Origin: Armatimonadota bacterium
GTDB taxonomy: Bacteria; Sysuimicrobiota; Sysuimicrobiia; Sysuimicrobiales; Humicultoraceae
Assembly: GCA_031081715.1 (NCBI GenBank)
Contig: JAVHMA010000030.1
Span: forward strand, 1-37,053
Reading direction: 5' to 3'
DNA length: 37,053 nt
Shown here: positions 17,573 through 24,571 of the stretch, in pieces
Numbering within the stretch: the first letter of the stretch is position 1
Layout of the letters: each line of letters starts with the position of its first letter
The notes under the pieces: model-generated
What the model saw: the letters and a program-made list of their open reading frames with translations, nothing else
Databases searched by the model: none
Told to the model about the DNA's origin: nothing
Translations under genes and position numbers: made by a program

Positions 17573-18523
17573 CTAACTGTAGCGGATGCGAGGGTCGAGG
17601 ACGCCATAGCAGAGGTCCACGGCCAGGTTGACCAGGGTGAAGGCCAGGGCGATCGCGAGCACCGCGCCCTGGACGACCGGGTAGTCGCGGAGATTGATGC
17701 CCTCCAGCGCGTAGCGCCCGATGCCGGGCAGCGCAAAGATCTGCTCGATGATCACGGTGCCGCCCAGCAGGGTGCCGAACTGCAGGCCGATCACCGTCAC
17801 CACCGGGATGAGTGCGTTGCGCAGCGCATGGTGGAGCACGACGCCCCGCTCGGCGACGCCCTTCGCCCGCGCGGTACGGATGTAGTGGCGGCCGAACACC
17901 TCGAGCAGGCTGCTGCGCACGATGCGCGTGCTCGCCGCGGCCAGGATGAGCCCAAGCGAGAGCGCCGGGAGGACCATGTGCGCCAGGTTCGCGCTCAGGC
18001 TCTCGGCCGGCGACACATATCCGGTCGGCGGAAGCCAGCCCAGCCGCAACGCGAAGAGCAGGATCAGGAGGATCGCCAGCCAGAACGACGGGACGGAGAG
18101 CCCGAGCAGCACGAAGCCGGTCGCGAGCACGTCGGCCGCTCGGCCGCGGTGCAGCGCCGCGACCACACCGACCGGCACCCCGATCGCCAGGGCCACCAGC
18201 AGGCCCATGAAGGCGAGCTGGATCGTCACCGGGAAGCGGCGGCTGAGCTCGCGGCCCACCGGCTGTCCCGTGCGCAACGACCGGCCCAGGTTGCCGCGCG
18301 CCAGGCCGGTCATGTACTCGCCGAACTGGACGTGGAGCGGCCGGTCGATGCCGAAGAGCCGGCGCAGTTCCTCCACCCGCCTGGGCGAGATCTGCCCCTC
18401 CAGGCCGATGAGCTGGGTGACCACGTCCCCCGGGACCAGGCGGATCAGCAGAAAGACGGCCAGGACCACACCGAGGACGGTCGGGACGGTGAGGATGAGG
18501 CGTCGGATCAGGTAGGCGCCCAG
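17573..18523 (-). CDS. dppB: ABC transporter permease, DppB type (apparent CTG start)
   Basis: Partner permease of dppC. It has FLLIRLVPGDVV, the FGIDRPLHVQFGEYMTGLAR loop, GNLGRSLRTGQPV, the EAA loop HYIRTARAKGVAERGVVLHH and VIIEQIFALPGIG, all DppB hallmarks. A GTG at 18469 would remove the first membrane helix. The in-frame sequence upstream reads GAYLIRRLILTVPTVLGVVL, the expected DppB N-terminus, and begins with CTG at 18523. GGAGGGG (complement of 18531-18537) lies 7 nt before that CTG. No ATG, GTG or TTG exists between the upstream stop and 18469. I therefore annotate 316 aa from CTG; a sequencing error is the alternative. Confidence 0.9.
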   Translation of the reverse strand: MGAYLIRRLILTVPTVLGVVLAVFLLIRLVPGDVVTQLIGLEGQISPRRVEELRRLFGIDRPLHVQFGEYMTGLARGNLGRSLRTGQPVGRELSRRFPVTIQLAFMGLLVALAIGVPVGVVAALHRGRAADVLATGFVLLGLSVPSFWLAILLILLFALRLGWLPPTGYVSPAESLSANLAHMVLPALSLGLILAAASTRIVRSSLLEVFGRHYIRTARAKGVAERGVVLHHALRNALIPVVTVIGLQFGTLLGGTVIIEQIFALPGIGRYALEGINLRDYPVVQGAVLAIALAFTLVNLAVDLCYGVLDPRIRYS

Positions 18524-18651
18524 CCGGACTCCCCTCCCCGGCGTCGCGCCGAGCGGCGGTCGGCGCCAGGTCCTCTAGAGATACGCTGGGGCTCGCGCGT
18601 CCCCTCTCCGGCCCACGTGGCGGACCGGCTTCCCGCCGCCGGCGCCGGCGT

Positions 18652-18768
18652 GTGAAGATGGGCCACGGGTTTCGCGAGGTGGACGTCTACCGCAAGCACG
18701 CGTGGCTCGACGGGACCTGGCGCGATGTGGTCATCATGGAGCGACTGATCGAGACCAACAGCCGCTAG
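18652..18768 (+). pseudogene. C-terminal remnant of a GNAT acetyltransferase
   Basis: A 38-codon frame reads GHGFREVDVYRKHAWLDGTW then RDVVIMERL. This is the usual last strand-helix region of GNAT acetyltransferases (GF-x-EVG-x-Y...DG-x-W-x-DVV-x-MER). Upstream in frame there is only an arginine run with no GNAT sequence, so the 5' four-fifths is missing. Its TAG overlaps the stop of the convergent MFS gene by 4 nt. Likely a gene remnant; translation as a tiny protein from GTG 18652 or ATG 18658 cannot be excluded. Confidence 0.6.
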
Positions 18769-20060
18769 CCGCCCGAGGCGGTCGCCGGGACGGGCTCGGC
18801 CCGGACGGGTGCTTGGGGCTGCGGGGTCTTCGGTCGGGTCCGGATGGCCGCCACCATGACCGCGGCGAGCAGCGCCATGGCCGCGGCCGAGTGGAACGCG
18901 GGCGTGTAGGTGCCGAACCGATCGTAGAGGAATCCGCCGACCATCGAGCCCACGGCCGCGCCGATCTGGTGCGAGAAGAAGATCCACCCCGACAGCTCGC
19001 CCACCGAGTAGCGGCCGAACAGGCGGGCGGTGAGCGCCGTGGTCGCGGGTACCGTGGAGATGTAGTTCAGCCCGAAGACCGCCGCGAACGCGAACAGCCC
19101 GGGCACCGTGCCGACATAAGGCAGGAAGATCAGCGAGAGGCCGCGCAGCAGGTAGTAGCCGGTGAGCGGCCCGCGGGCGCCGAAGCGGTCGCAGATCCAG
19201 CCCGAGGCGACCGTCCCCACGATGTTGAGGGCGCCCATCACCCCCAGTGCCTGCGCGGCCTGCGCGGCGTGGAAGCCGTGCTCGGTTGCGTGCGGGATCA
19301 GGTGGGTGAGCACCAGCCCCGAGGTCGTGTACCCGCAGACCCAGAAGCTGCCGGCCAGCAGCCAGAACGGCGCGGTGCGGGCGGCGGCCACGATGCCGGT
19401 GCGCTGGGCGGCCCTCGCGCCCGCAGGGACCGGGTGCGCTCCGGGCGTGGCTCCGTAGGGCGCCAGTCCCAGCTCCTCGGGCTCGTTGCGGACGATCAGC
19501 AGGACGAGCGGGGCGAGGAGCAGCGCCCCCAGGCCCACGGCCACATAGCTCGCCCGCCAGCCCCAGGCGAGCGTGGCGGCCATCAGCGCCGGCACGACCA
19601 GCAGCTGTCCGGCGGCCATCCCGCCGCCCGCGAGTCCCAACACCAGCCCGCGCCGGGTGTCGAACCAGCGCGCCACAAGCGAGGCGGCGACCGACATCGC
19701 GGCTGCACCGCCGCCGAGCGCGGTGAGCAGGCCCGCGGTCAGGTAGAGCTGCCAGAGCGCGCCGACCGTGGCGGTCGCCAGCGCGCCGGCCCCGAGCAGC
19801 GCAAGCGCGGCGGTGAGCACCCCGCGCGGGCCCCAGCGGTCCGCGAGCCGGCCGACGAGCGGCCCGACCGCGCCGTAGAGGAACAGGGACAACGCGGCGA
19901 CGGCGGACAGCGACGTGCGGGCCCAGCCGAACTCAGCTTCCAGGGGTTTGATGAAGACGCCGAATGACGAGCGGACGCCGGATGCCGTCAGCAGCACGAG
20001 CATGGTTGCGCCGAGCACGACCCAGGCGTAGTGCACGCGGGGCGGCGGGGACCGATCCAT
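18765..20060 (-). CDS. Major facilitator superfamily transporter (OFA/monocarboxylate-like)
   Basis: A 431-residue membrane protein with about 12 hydrophobic segments, opening HYAWVVLGATMLVLLTASG, typical of the OFA/monocarboxylate-like MFS subgroup. Loop 2-3 has the MFS motif GPLVGRLADRWGPRGVL, with a second copy (GWICDRFGARGPLTGYY) in the C-terminal half. A central loop (about 210-235) separates two six-helix halves. Ligand unknown; organic anion transport is typical of the subgroup. ATG 20060 lies 8 nt after a TAAGAT -10 box on the minus strand, without a ribosome binding site. Confidence 0.88.
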   Translation of the reverse strand: MDRSPPPRVHYAWVVLGATMLVLLTASGVRSSFGVFIKPLEAEFGWARTSLSAVAALSLFLYGAVGPLVGRLADRWGPRGVLTAALALLGAGALATATVGALWQLYLTAGLLTALGGGAAAMSVAASLVARWFDTRRGLVLGLAGGGMAAGQLLVVPALMAATLAWGWRASYVAVGLGALLLAPLVLLIVRNEPEELGLAPYGATPGAHPVPAGARAAQRTGIVAAARTAPFWLLAGSFWVCGYTTSGLVLTHLIPHATEHGFHAAQAAQALGVMGALNIVGTVASGWICDRFGARGPLTGYYLLRGLSLIFLPYVGTVPGLFAFAAVFGLNYISTVPATTALTARLFGRYSVGELSGWIFFSHQIGAAVGSMVGGFLYDRFGTYTPAFHSAAAMALLAAVMVAAIRTRPKTPQPQAPVRAEPVPATASGG

Positions 20061-20064
20061 GGCT

Positions 20065-20116
20065 CACCATCTTACTACAAGACAGGGCGGTGCCCGCGCC
20101 GCGTGGTAAGATGGTG
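20065..20116. promoter_or_regulatory. Symmetric divergent promoter region with 11-bp inverted repeat
   Basis: CACCATCTTAC (20065-20075) and GTAAGATGGTG (20106-20116) form a perfect inverted repeat. Each arm contains a -10-like TAAGAT: minus strand 20069-20074 for the MFS gene, plus strand 20107-20112 for the phosphatase. Each lies 8-10 nt from its ATG, leaving almost no room for a leader. No convincing -35 boxes are seen. The symmetry could also mean a shared regulator site. Confidence 0.6.
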
Positions 20117-20122
20117 CGCGGC

Positions 20123-20758
20123 ATGCCCGCCACGCTCGTCTACCTGATCCGCCACGCCGAGACCGTCTGGAACGTGGAACGTCGCATCCAGGGCTCGCTG
20201 GACGCGCCGCTCACCGAGCGCGGCCGCCAACAGGTGGCATGTCTCGTCGCCGCCCTCCGCGAGGTGCCGCTGGCGGCGCTCTACGCGAGCCCGCTGGAGC
20301 GCGCGCAGGAGACCGCGCGCCCCCTAGCGGCGGCGCGGGGCCTGGCGGTCGTGCCGGTGGACGACCTGCGGGAGATCGACCAGGGCGAGTGGGAGGCGCG
20401 ACGGCTCGACGAGGTCCGCGCGGAAGACGGCGAGCGCCTGCTGGCGTGGTGGAGCGCCCCGCACACCGTGCGGATGCCCGGAGGCGAGACCCTGGACGAG
20501 GTGCAGGCCCGCGCGCGGCGCGCGTTCGATACCATCGCGGCCCGGCATGCCGGCGAGGCGGTCGGGGTGGTGGCCCACGGTGGCGTGAACAAGGCGCTCG
20601 TGCTGGGCATCATGGGCGCGCCACTCGCCGCCTACTGGCGCATCCGGCAGAACAACGCGTGCATCAACCTGATCGAGGCCGACGGCCCGGCGAGCCGCGT
20701 GCTCTCCCTCAACGACACGATGCACCTGGGCGGGCACGCCTGGCACCCGCCGGGATAG
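20123..20758 (+). CDS. Histidine phosphatase superfamily protein (phosphoglycerate mutase-like)
   Basis: The 211-residue protein has the catalytic RHG-type motif [10 protein letters not shown] (Arg10-His11), [17 protein letters not shown], the second arginine in [11 protein letters not shown], the acidic EIDQGEWE and the C-terminal histidine in [12 protein letters not shown]. All four phosphate-pocket residues are present. It belongs to the broad GpmB/CobC/acid phosphatase group, and substrate cannot be assigned. ATG 20123 is 10 nt after a TAAGAT element, with no ribosome binding site; GTG 20114 in the same frame is a less likely start. Confidence 0.9.
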   Translation: MPATLVYLIRHAETVWNVERRIQGSLDAPLTERGRQQVACLVAALREVPLAALYASPLERAQETARPLAAARGLAVVPVDDLREIDQGEWEARRLDEVRAEDGERLLAWWSAPHTVRMPGGETLDEVQARARRAFDTIAARHAGEAVGVVAHGGVNKALVLGIMGAPLAAYWRIRQNNACINLIEADGPASRVLSLNDTMHLGGHAWHPPG

Positions 20759-20807
20759 GGCGCGACGCTGCCAGGGGGTCCGCGGTCGGCGGCGTAATCC
20801 TCATGAC

Positions 20808-21935
20808 ATGCTCAGGTTCCTGACCGCCGGTGAATCACACGGCCGTGCGCTCGTGGCCGTCCTCGAGGGGCTGCCCGCCGGCTTGCCCATCGACGAGGAG
20901 TATATCAACGCCCAGATGGCGCGCCGCCAGTTCGGCTACGGCCGCGGCGGCCGCATGCAGATCGAGCAGGACCGGGCGGAGATCGCCTCCGGCGTGATGC
21001 GCGGCGCCACGATCGGCGCGCCGGTCGCGCTGTGGATCGGCAACCGCGACTGGCGCAAGGACGAGCCGGACATCACGCGGCCGCGGCCCGGGCACACCGA
21101 CCTGGTCGGCGCCCTGAAGTACGGCTTCGACGAAGTGCGCCGCGTGTTGGAGCGCTCGAGCGCGCGCGAGACCGCGGCGCGCGTCGCGGCCGGCGCGGTG
21201 TGCCGGAGGCTGCTCGAGGAGTTCGGCGTCCGCATCTTCAGCCACGTCACCGAGATCGGCGGCCAGGTCGTGCGCGAGCGGCCCGAGCGCTGGGAGGACA
21301 TCCCCGCGCGCGCCGAGGCCTCGGAGGTGCGCTGTGCCGACCCCGACGCCGAGCGGCGCATCAAGGCCGCCATCGACGCGGCCGCCGAGCGCGGCGACAC
21401 CCTGGGCGGCGTCTTCGAGGTCGTGGCGCTGGGCCTGCCGCCAGGGCTCGGCAGCTACGTGCACTGGGACCGCAAGCTCGACGCGCGTCTGGCCGCGGCG
21501 CTGATGTCCATCAACGCGATCAAGGGCGTCGAGCTCGGCCTGGGGTTCGAGGCGGCGCGCACGCCAGGCAGCAGGCTTCAGGACGAGATCTTCTACGACC
21601 CCGCGCGCGGGTTCTACCGCGGCAGCAACCGGGCCGGCGGCACGGAAGGCGGCGTGACGACCGGCGACCCGCTGGTGGTGCGCGCGGCCATGAAGCCGCT
21701 GTCCACGCTGCGCACGCCGCTGCGCTCCGTGGACATCCGCACCAAGGAGCCGGTGGAGGCCGTCGTGGTCCGCGGCGATGTGTGCGCGGTGCCGGCCGCC
21801 GGCGTCATCGGCGAGGCGATGGTGGCGTTCGTGCTGGCGGATGCGTTCCTGGAGAAGTTCGGCGGGGACGCGCTCGCGCACACCCGGGCGGCGTACGAGC
21901 GCTACCTGGTCGAGATCCGGCGGGCGCAGGCCTAG
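20808..21935 (+). CDS. aroC: Chorismate synthase
   Basis: AroC converts 5-enolpyruvylshikimate-3-phosphate to chorismate, using reduced FMN, in the last shared step of aromatic biosynthesis. The 375-residue protein opens [20 protein letters not shown] and contains the conserved [54 protein letters not shown] and the C-terminal [16 protein letters not shown] region. Length and motifs are complete. ATG 20808 has no obvious ribosome binding site. It is 14 kb upstream of other shikimate-type genes here (aroD, aroK/aroB, aroB) and is not part of that operon. Confidence 0.96.
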   Translation: MLRFLTAGESHGRALVAVLEGLPAGLPIDEEYINAQMARRQFGYGRGGRMQIEQDRAEIASGVMRGATIGAPVALWIGNRDWRKDEPDITRPRPGHTDLVGALKYGFDEVRRVLERSSARETAARVAAGAVCRRLLEEFGVRIFSHVTEIGGQVVRERPERWEDIPARAEASEVRCADPDAERRIKAAIDAAAERGDTLGGVFEVVALGLPPGLGSYVHWDRKLDARLAAALMSINAIKGVELGLGFEAARTPGSRLQDEIFYDPARGFYRGSNRAGGTEGGVTTGDPLVVRAAMKPLSTLRTPLRSVDIRTKEPVEAVVVRGDVCAVPAAGVIGEAMVAFVLADAFLEKFGGDALAHTRAAYERYLVEIRRAQA

Positions 21936-22401
21936 CGGCCGATCTCGAGCCGGTGCGCGCGCACGCCCGTGCGGAAGACGGCGAAGCGCGCAAGCGGCGC
22001 CGCTGAGAGGGTGCCGCGCGAAGGCGCGGTCCCAGGCGCGTCGCAGCGACTCCGGGTCGAGGGTGCCGAACAGCGTCGCTGAGAGCTGCTCCACGTAGAC
22101 GCCCGCGCGCGGCGCGCGCAGCGACTGCGCCAGCATCTCGGCCCGCATCGGCGCCAGGGGGTAGGCGTCCTCCACCTCGTACGGCGGCGCGCCGGCGAGC
22201 GCGGCCGCCTCGGCCGGCGCGATCCACCCCGCTGCGGGCGTCGGGCGTGGTGCTGAACGGGTCGGGGAGGAACGCCTCGGCGTGGCGTCGGTGGCGAGCC
22301 ACCGCGGCGCCTGCAGCTCCGGCGCGTGGGCGGCGCGCTGGGACGGATGCATCAACGGCGCGAGGGGGTTCTGATTGCGGCGGGCGAAACCCTCCTGCGC
22401 T
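21932..22401 (-). pseudogene. Decayed non-ribosomal peptide synthetase fragment (adenylation and condensation pieces)
   Basis: On the minus strand, about 22000-22220 encodes YEVEDAYPLAPMRAEMLAQS, RAPRAGVYVEQLSATLFGTL and DPESLRRAWDRAFARHPL. This is the first ~60 residues of an NRPS condensation domain (VEDIYPLSPMQ...GVYVEQLS...RAW...RHP). Further upstream, at 22231-22320 in another frame, AGAAGAAVAR and AEAFLPDPFSTTPDAR resemble the adenylation-domain stretch before the YRTGD motif. The catalytic HHxxxDG of the condensation domain is absent. The pieces are out of frame and separated by deletions, so this is a relic. It fills the space between aroC and the acetyltransferase gene; no intact gene is seen there. 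Confidence 0.6.
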
Positions 22402-22959
22402 GTGCTCACGCTCATCGGTCGGCGCGTGCACCTGCGGTCGGTCGGGCCTGGCGACGCCGCCTGGCTCGCGCGGGCCATGGCCCGCGGCTCCTGGTGGCGG
22501 CTCGAGTCGCCGTGGGAGGGGAAACCATCCGGGGCCGAGCTGCGCGCCGTGCCCGCGCAGGTGCGCGCGCTCGCGCGGGAGCGCGCGAGTCCGCCGACGC
22601 GCATGGTCATCGAGACGCGCGCGGCTGTGCCGATCGGCACCGTCACGCGCTACTGGGCCGACGAGCGCGCCGGGTGGCTCGAGGTGGGCATCGGCATCTA
22701 CGACGCCCGGCACTGGGGCAAGGGCTACGGCACCGAGGCGCTGGCGATGTGGGTAGACTACCTGTTCGAGACGATGAACCTCAGGCGGGTCGGCCTGCGC
22801 ACCTGGAGCGGCAACCGGCGCATGATGCGCCTGGCGCATCGCCTGGGGTTCCGGCGTGAGGCCACATTCCGCGAGGCCTGCCTGGTGGGCGGCCGGGCCT
22901 ACGACCGGGTGGCCTACGGGCTGCTGCGCCGCGAGTGGCGGCGGGGCCGGCGGCCCTGA
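22402..22959 (+). CDS. GNAT acetyltransferase, RimJ/RimL type
   Basis: The 185-residue product (from GTG 22402) starts VLTLIGRRVHLRSVGPGDAA and contains GWLEVGIGIYDARHWGKGYG, TEALAMWVDYLFETMNLRRV and the terminal NRRMMRLAHRLGFRREATFR. These are the classic motifs of RimJ/RimL-like acetyltransferases, with G-K-G-Y-G as the acetyl-CoA loop. Such enzymes acetylate ribosomal proteins, amino acids or antibiotics; the target here is unknown. TTG 22375 would extend it by nine residues into the NRPS relic. No clear ribosome binding site supports either start. Confidence 0.87.
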   Translation: MLTLIGRRVHLRSVGPGDAAWLARAMARGSWWRLESPWEGKPSGAELRAVPAQVRALARERASPPTRMVIETRAAVPIGTVTRYWADERAGWLEVGIGIYDARHWGKGYGTEALAMWVDYLFETMNLRRVGLRTWSGNRRMMRLAHRLGFRREATFREACLVGGRAYDRVAYGLLRREWRRGRRP

Positions 22960-23021
22960 GCCGCCGGGCGCGCCCCCGGCGGACCACGCGTCCAGAAGGT
23001 GATCGGCGCCTCTCCGCCTAA

Positions 23022-23043
23022 TATGATAATAGAATGGCATTCT
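23022..23043 (+). promoter_or_regulatory. Promoter and palindromic operator candidate for the tct gene cluster
   Basis: An AT-rich island in a GC-rich gap contains -10-like TATGAT (23022-23027) and GATAAT (23025-23030), followed immediately by the 13-bp perfect palindrome AGAATGGCATTCT (23031-23043). The palindrome would cover the transcription start, 31 nt before the tctC ATG. Its layout (GAAT half-sites about a short centre) resembles operators bound by IclR-family dimers, and an IclR gene lies in the cluster. No clear -35 is seen, which would fit an activated or weak promoter. Confidence 0.55.
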
Positions 23044-23073
23044 GTAGAGCGATACGAGAGGGGAGGGGGAGGT

Positions 23074-24105
23074 ATGCACGGAGCCCGAGGGCCGCGATGG
23101 AGCGGATTGAGCCTCGCGCTGATCGTCACCGTGGTGCTGATCGCCGGTCTCGCGCCGGTGAGCGCGCAGGTCTACCCGGCGCGCAGCCTGACCGGCATCA
23201 TCCAGTGGGGTGCGGGGGGGACGACCGACCGGGTGTCGCGCCGGGTCACGCCGGCCGCGGAGAGAGCGCTGGGCCAGCGGATCGTCCTCAGCAACATGAC
23301 CGGCGCGACCGGCGCGGTGGGCATGCAGTATGTCTACGATCAGCCGGCGGATGGCTACACGCTGCTGTATGCCGCCGAGAACCCAACGCTGTACGGGGTG
23401 CTGGGCATCTCCCCGCGGAACTTCGACGAGTTCGAGCCGGTCAACCTCATCGCGCGCAGTATCCCCGTGGTCGTGGTGCGGAGTGACTCCAGGATCCGCT
23501 ATCTCACGGAGTTGATCCACGCCGCCCGGCAGCAGCCCGGCCAGATCAAAGCGGGCTCGACGGGCATCGGCGGCGTGCCCTTCGTCGTCGGCGCCATGAT
23601 GAGCGCGGTCAGCGGCGTGCGGTTCAACGCGATCCCCTTCGACGGTGACGGCCCGGCGATCCCGGCGCTCCTGGGGGGGCACATCGACTTCCACGTGTCG
23701 GTTCTGGCCGCGGTAGCCGAGCACATTCGCGCCGGGCGGCTGCGCGCGATCGCGATCGTCGACAACGCGCCGTCCGACGTCGTCCCCACCGTTCCGGCCC
23801 TGGGTCAGATGATGCCGGAGTATCGCCCCTACCTGCCGTGGGGGCCGTTCTTCGGTGTCTGGGTCAAGAGGGGGACGCCGGCGCCCGTGGTCCGGAGGCT
23901 GGTCGACGCGTTCAGGCCGGCGGTGGCGGCGCCGGATTTCGCGGAGTTCGCGGAGTTGCTGGGCGCCACCCCGATGAACCTCTCCGGCGACGAGGCCGTG
24001 CGGTGGGTCAAGCAGTGGCAATCGGTAACCGCCTGGCTGCTCCACGACGCCAAGGCCACCCAGAAGTCGCCGGAGGAGTTCGGGATTCCCAGGCCCCGCC
24101 GCTAG
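23074..24105 (+). CDS. tctC: TctC/Bug-family tripartite tricarboxylate transporter binding protein
   Basis: Periplasmic receptor of a tripartite tricarboxylate transporter. The 343-residue protein has a signal peptide (hydrophobic LIVTVVLIAGLAPVSA, cleavage about 31/32, no lipobox). Bug-fold hallmarks follow: VYPARSLTGIIQWGAGGTTD, the GAVGMQYVYDQPADGYTLLY segment, and GGHIDFHVSVLAAVAEHIRA. Bug proteins bind carboxylated ligands through a water-bridged carboxylate site; the exact ligand is not predictable. ATG 23074 follows AGGGGGAGGT. It is the first gene of a tightly packed operon. Confidence 0.93.
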   Translation: MHGARGPRWSGLSLALIVTVVLIAGLAPVSAQVYPARSLTGIIQWGAGGTTDRVSRRVTPAAERALGQRIVLSNMTGATGAVGMQYVYDQPADGYTLLYAAENPTLYGVLGISPRNFDEFEPVNLIARSIPVVVVRSDSRIRYLTELIHAARQQPGQIKAGSTGIGGVPFVVGAMMSAVSGVRFNAIPFDGDGPAIPALLGGHIDFHVSVLAAVAEHIRAGRLRAIAIVDNAPSDVVPTVPALGQMMPEYRPYLPWGPFFGVWVKRGTPAPVVRRLVDAFRPAVAAPDFAEFAELLGATPMNLSGDEAVRWVKQWQSVTAWLLHDAKATQKSPEEFGIPRPRR

Positions 24106-24113
24106 GCCCCGCG

Positions 24114-24560
24114 ATGTCCGCCGGGTGGCAGAGGCTATCGGCGCGGTTGCAGGCCGCGGGCATCATCGCGCTGGCCGTGTTCGTTTTCTACCGGGCGAGC
24201 CGGATGTCGAGCTTCGGAACCGACCCCGGCTCGCCCGGGGTGTTCCCGGCCCTGGTCGCCCTGGTGCTGCTGGTGTGCGCGCTGTTGATCTGGCGGGAGC
24301 GTCCGGCTCCGGGAGGGGCCTCCCCGGCCGCTGACGGCGGGGGCGTGACCGCGACCGCCTTGATCGCCGCTCTCATGGCCATCGCCTATGGGGTGGTCCT
24401 GCGCAAGCTGGGCTTCATCGGTGCGTCCGTCCTGTATCTCGCCGCCTCCTTCCTCTGGCTCCGCGCATCCGCCTGGTGGAAGTCCATCCTGCTCGCGGGC
24501 GTGGCCGTGGCGATCACGTTCGTGGTGTTCCGGCACGTGTTCCTGGTGATTCTGCCCTAG
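24114..24560 (+). CDS. tctB: TctB small membrane subunit
   Basis: Small integral subunit of the tripartite tricarboxylate transporter. The 148-residue protein has about four hydrophobic segments, including AAGIIALAVFVFYRAS, the GTDPGSPGVFPALVALVLLV region typical of TctB (G-PG-FP-L) and a C-terminal hydrophobic pair. ATG 24114 is 8 nt after the tctC stop. Its TAG is embedded in the AGGAGG ribosome binding site used by tctA, so the two are probably coupled. Confidence 0.88.
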   Translation: MSAGWQRLSARLQAAGIIALAVFVFYRASRMSSFGTDPGSPGVFPALVALVLLVCALLIWRERPAPGGASPAADGGGVTATALIAALMAIAYGVVLRKLGFIGASVLYLAASFLWLRASAWWKSILLAGVAVAITFVVFRHVFLVILP

Positions 24561-24571
24561 GAGGCGCGGCC

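Noticed and set aside
18573-18585. CTCTAGAG palindrome upstream of dppB as operator or promoter
   Set aside because: Only 8 bp, expected by chance in a window this size, and no matching -35/-10 pair could be defined around it.
17486-18655. 389-codon plus-strand frame across dppB
   Set aside because: Antisense shadow rich in Arg/Glu/Gln/Asp/His with no domain; dppB on the minus strand is convincing.
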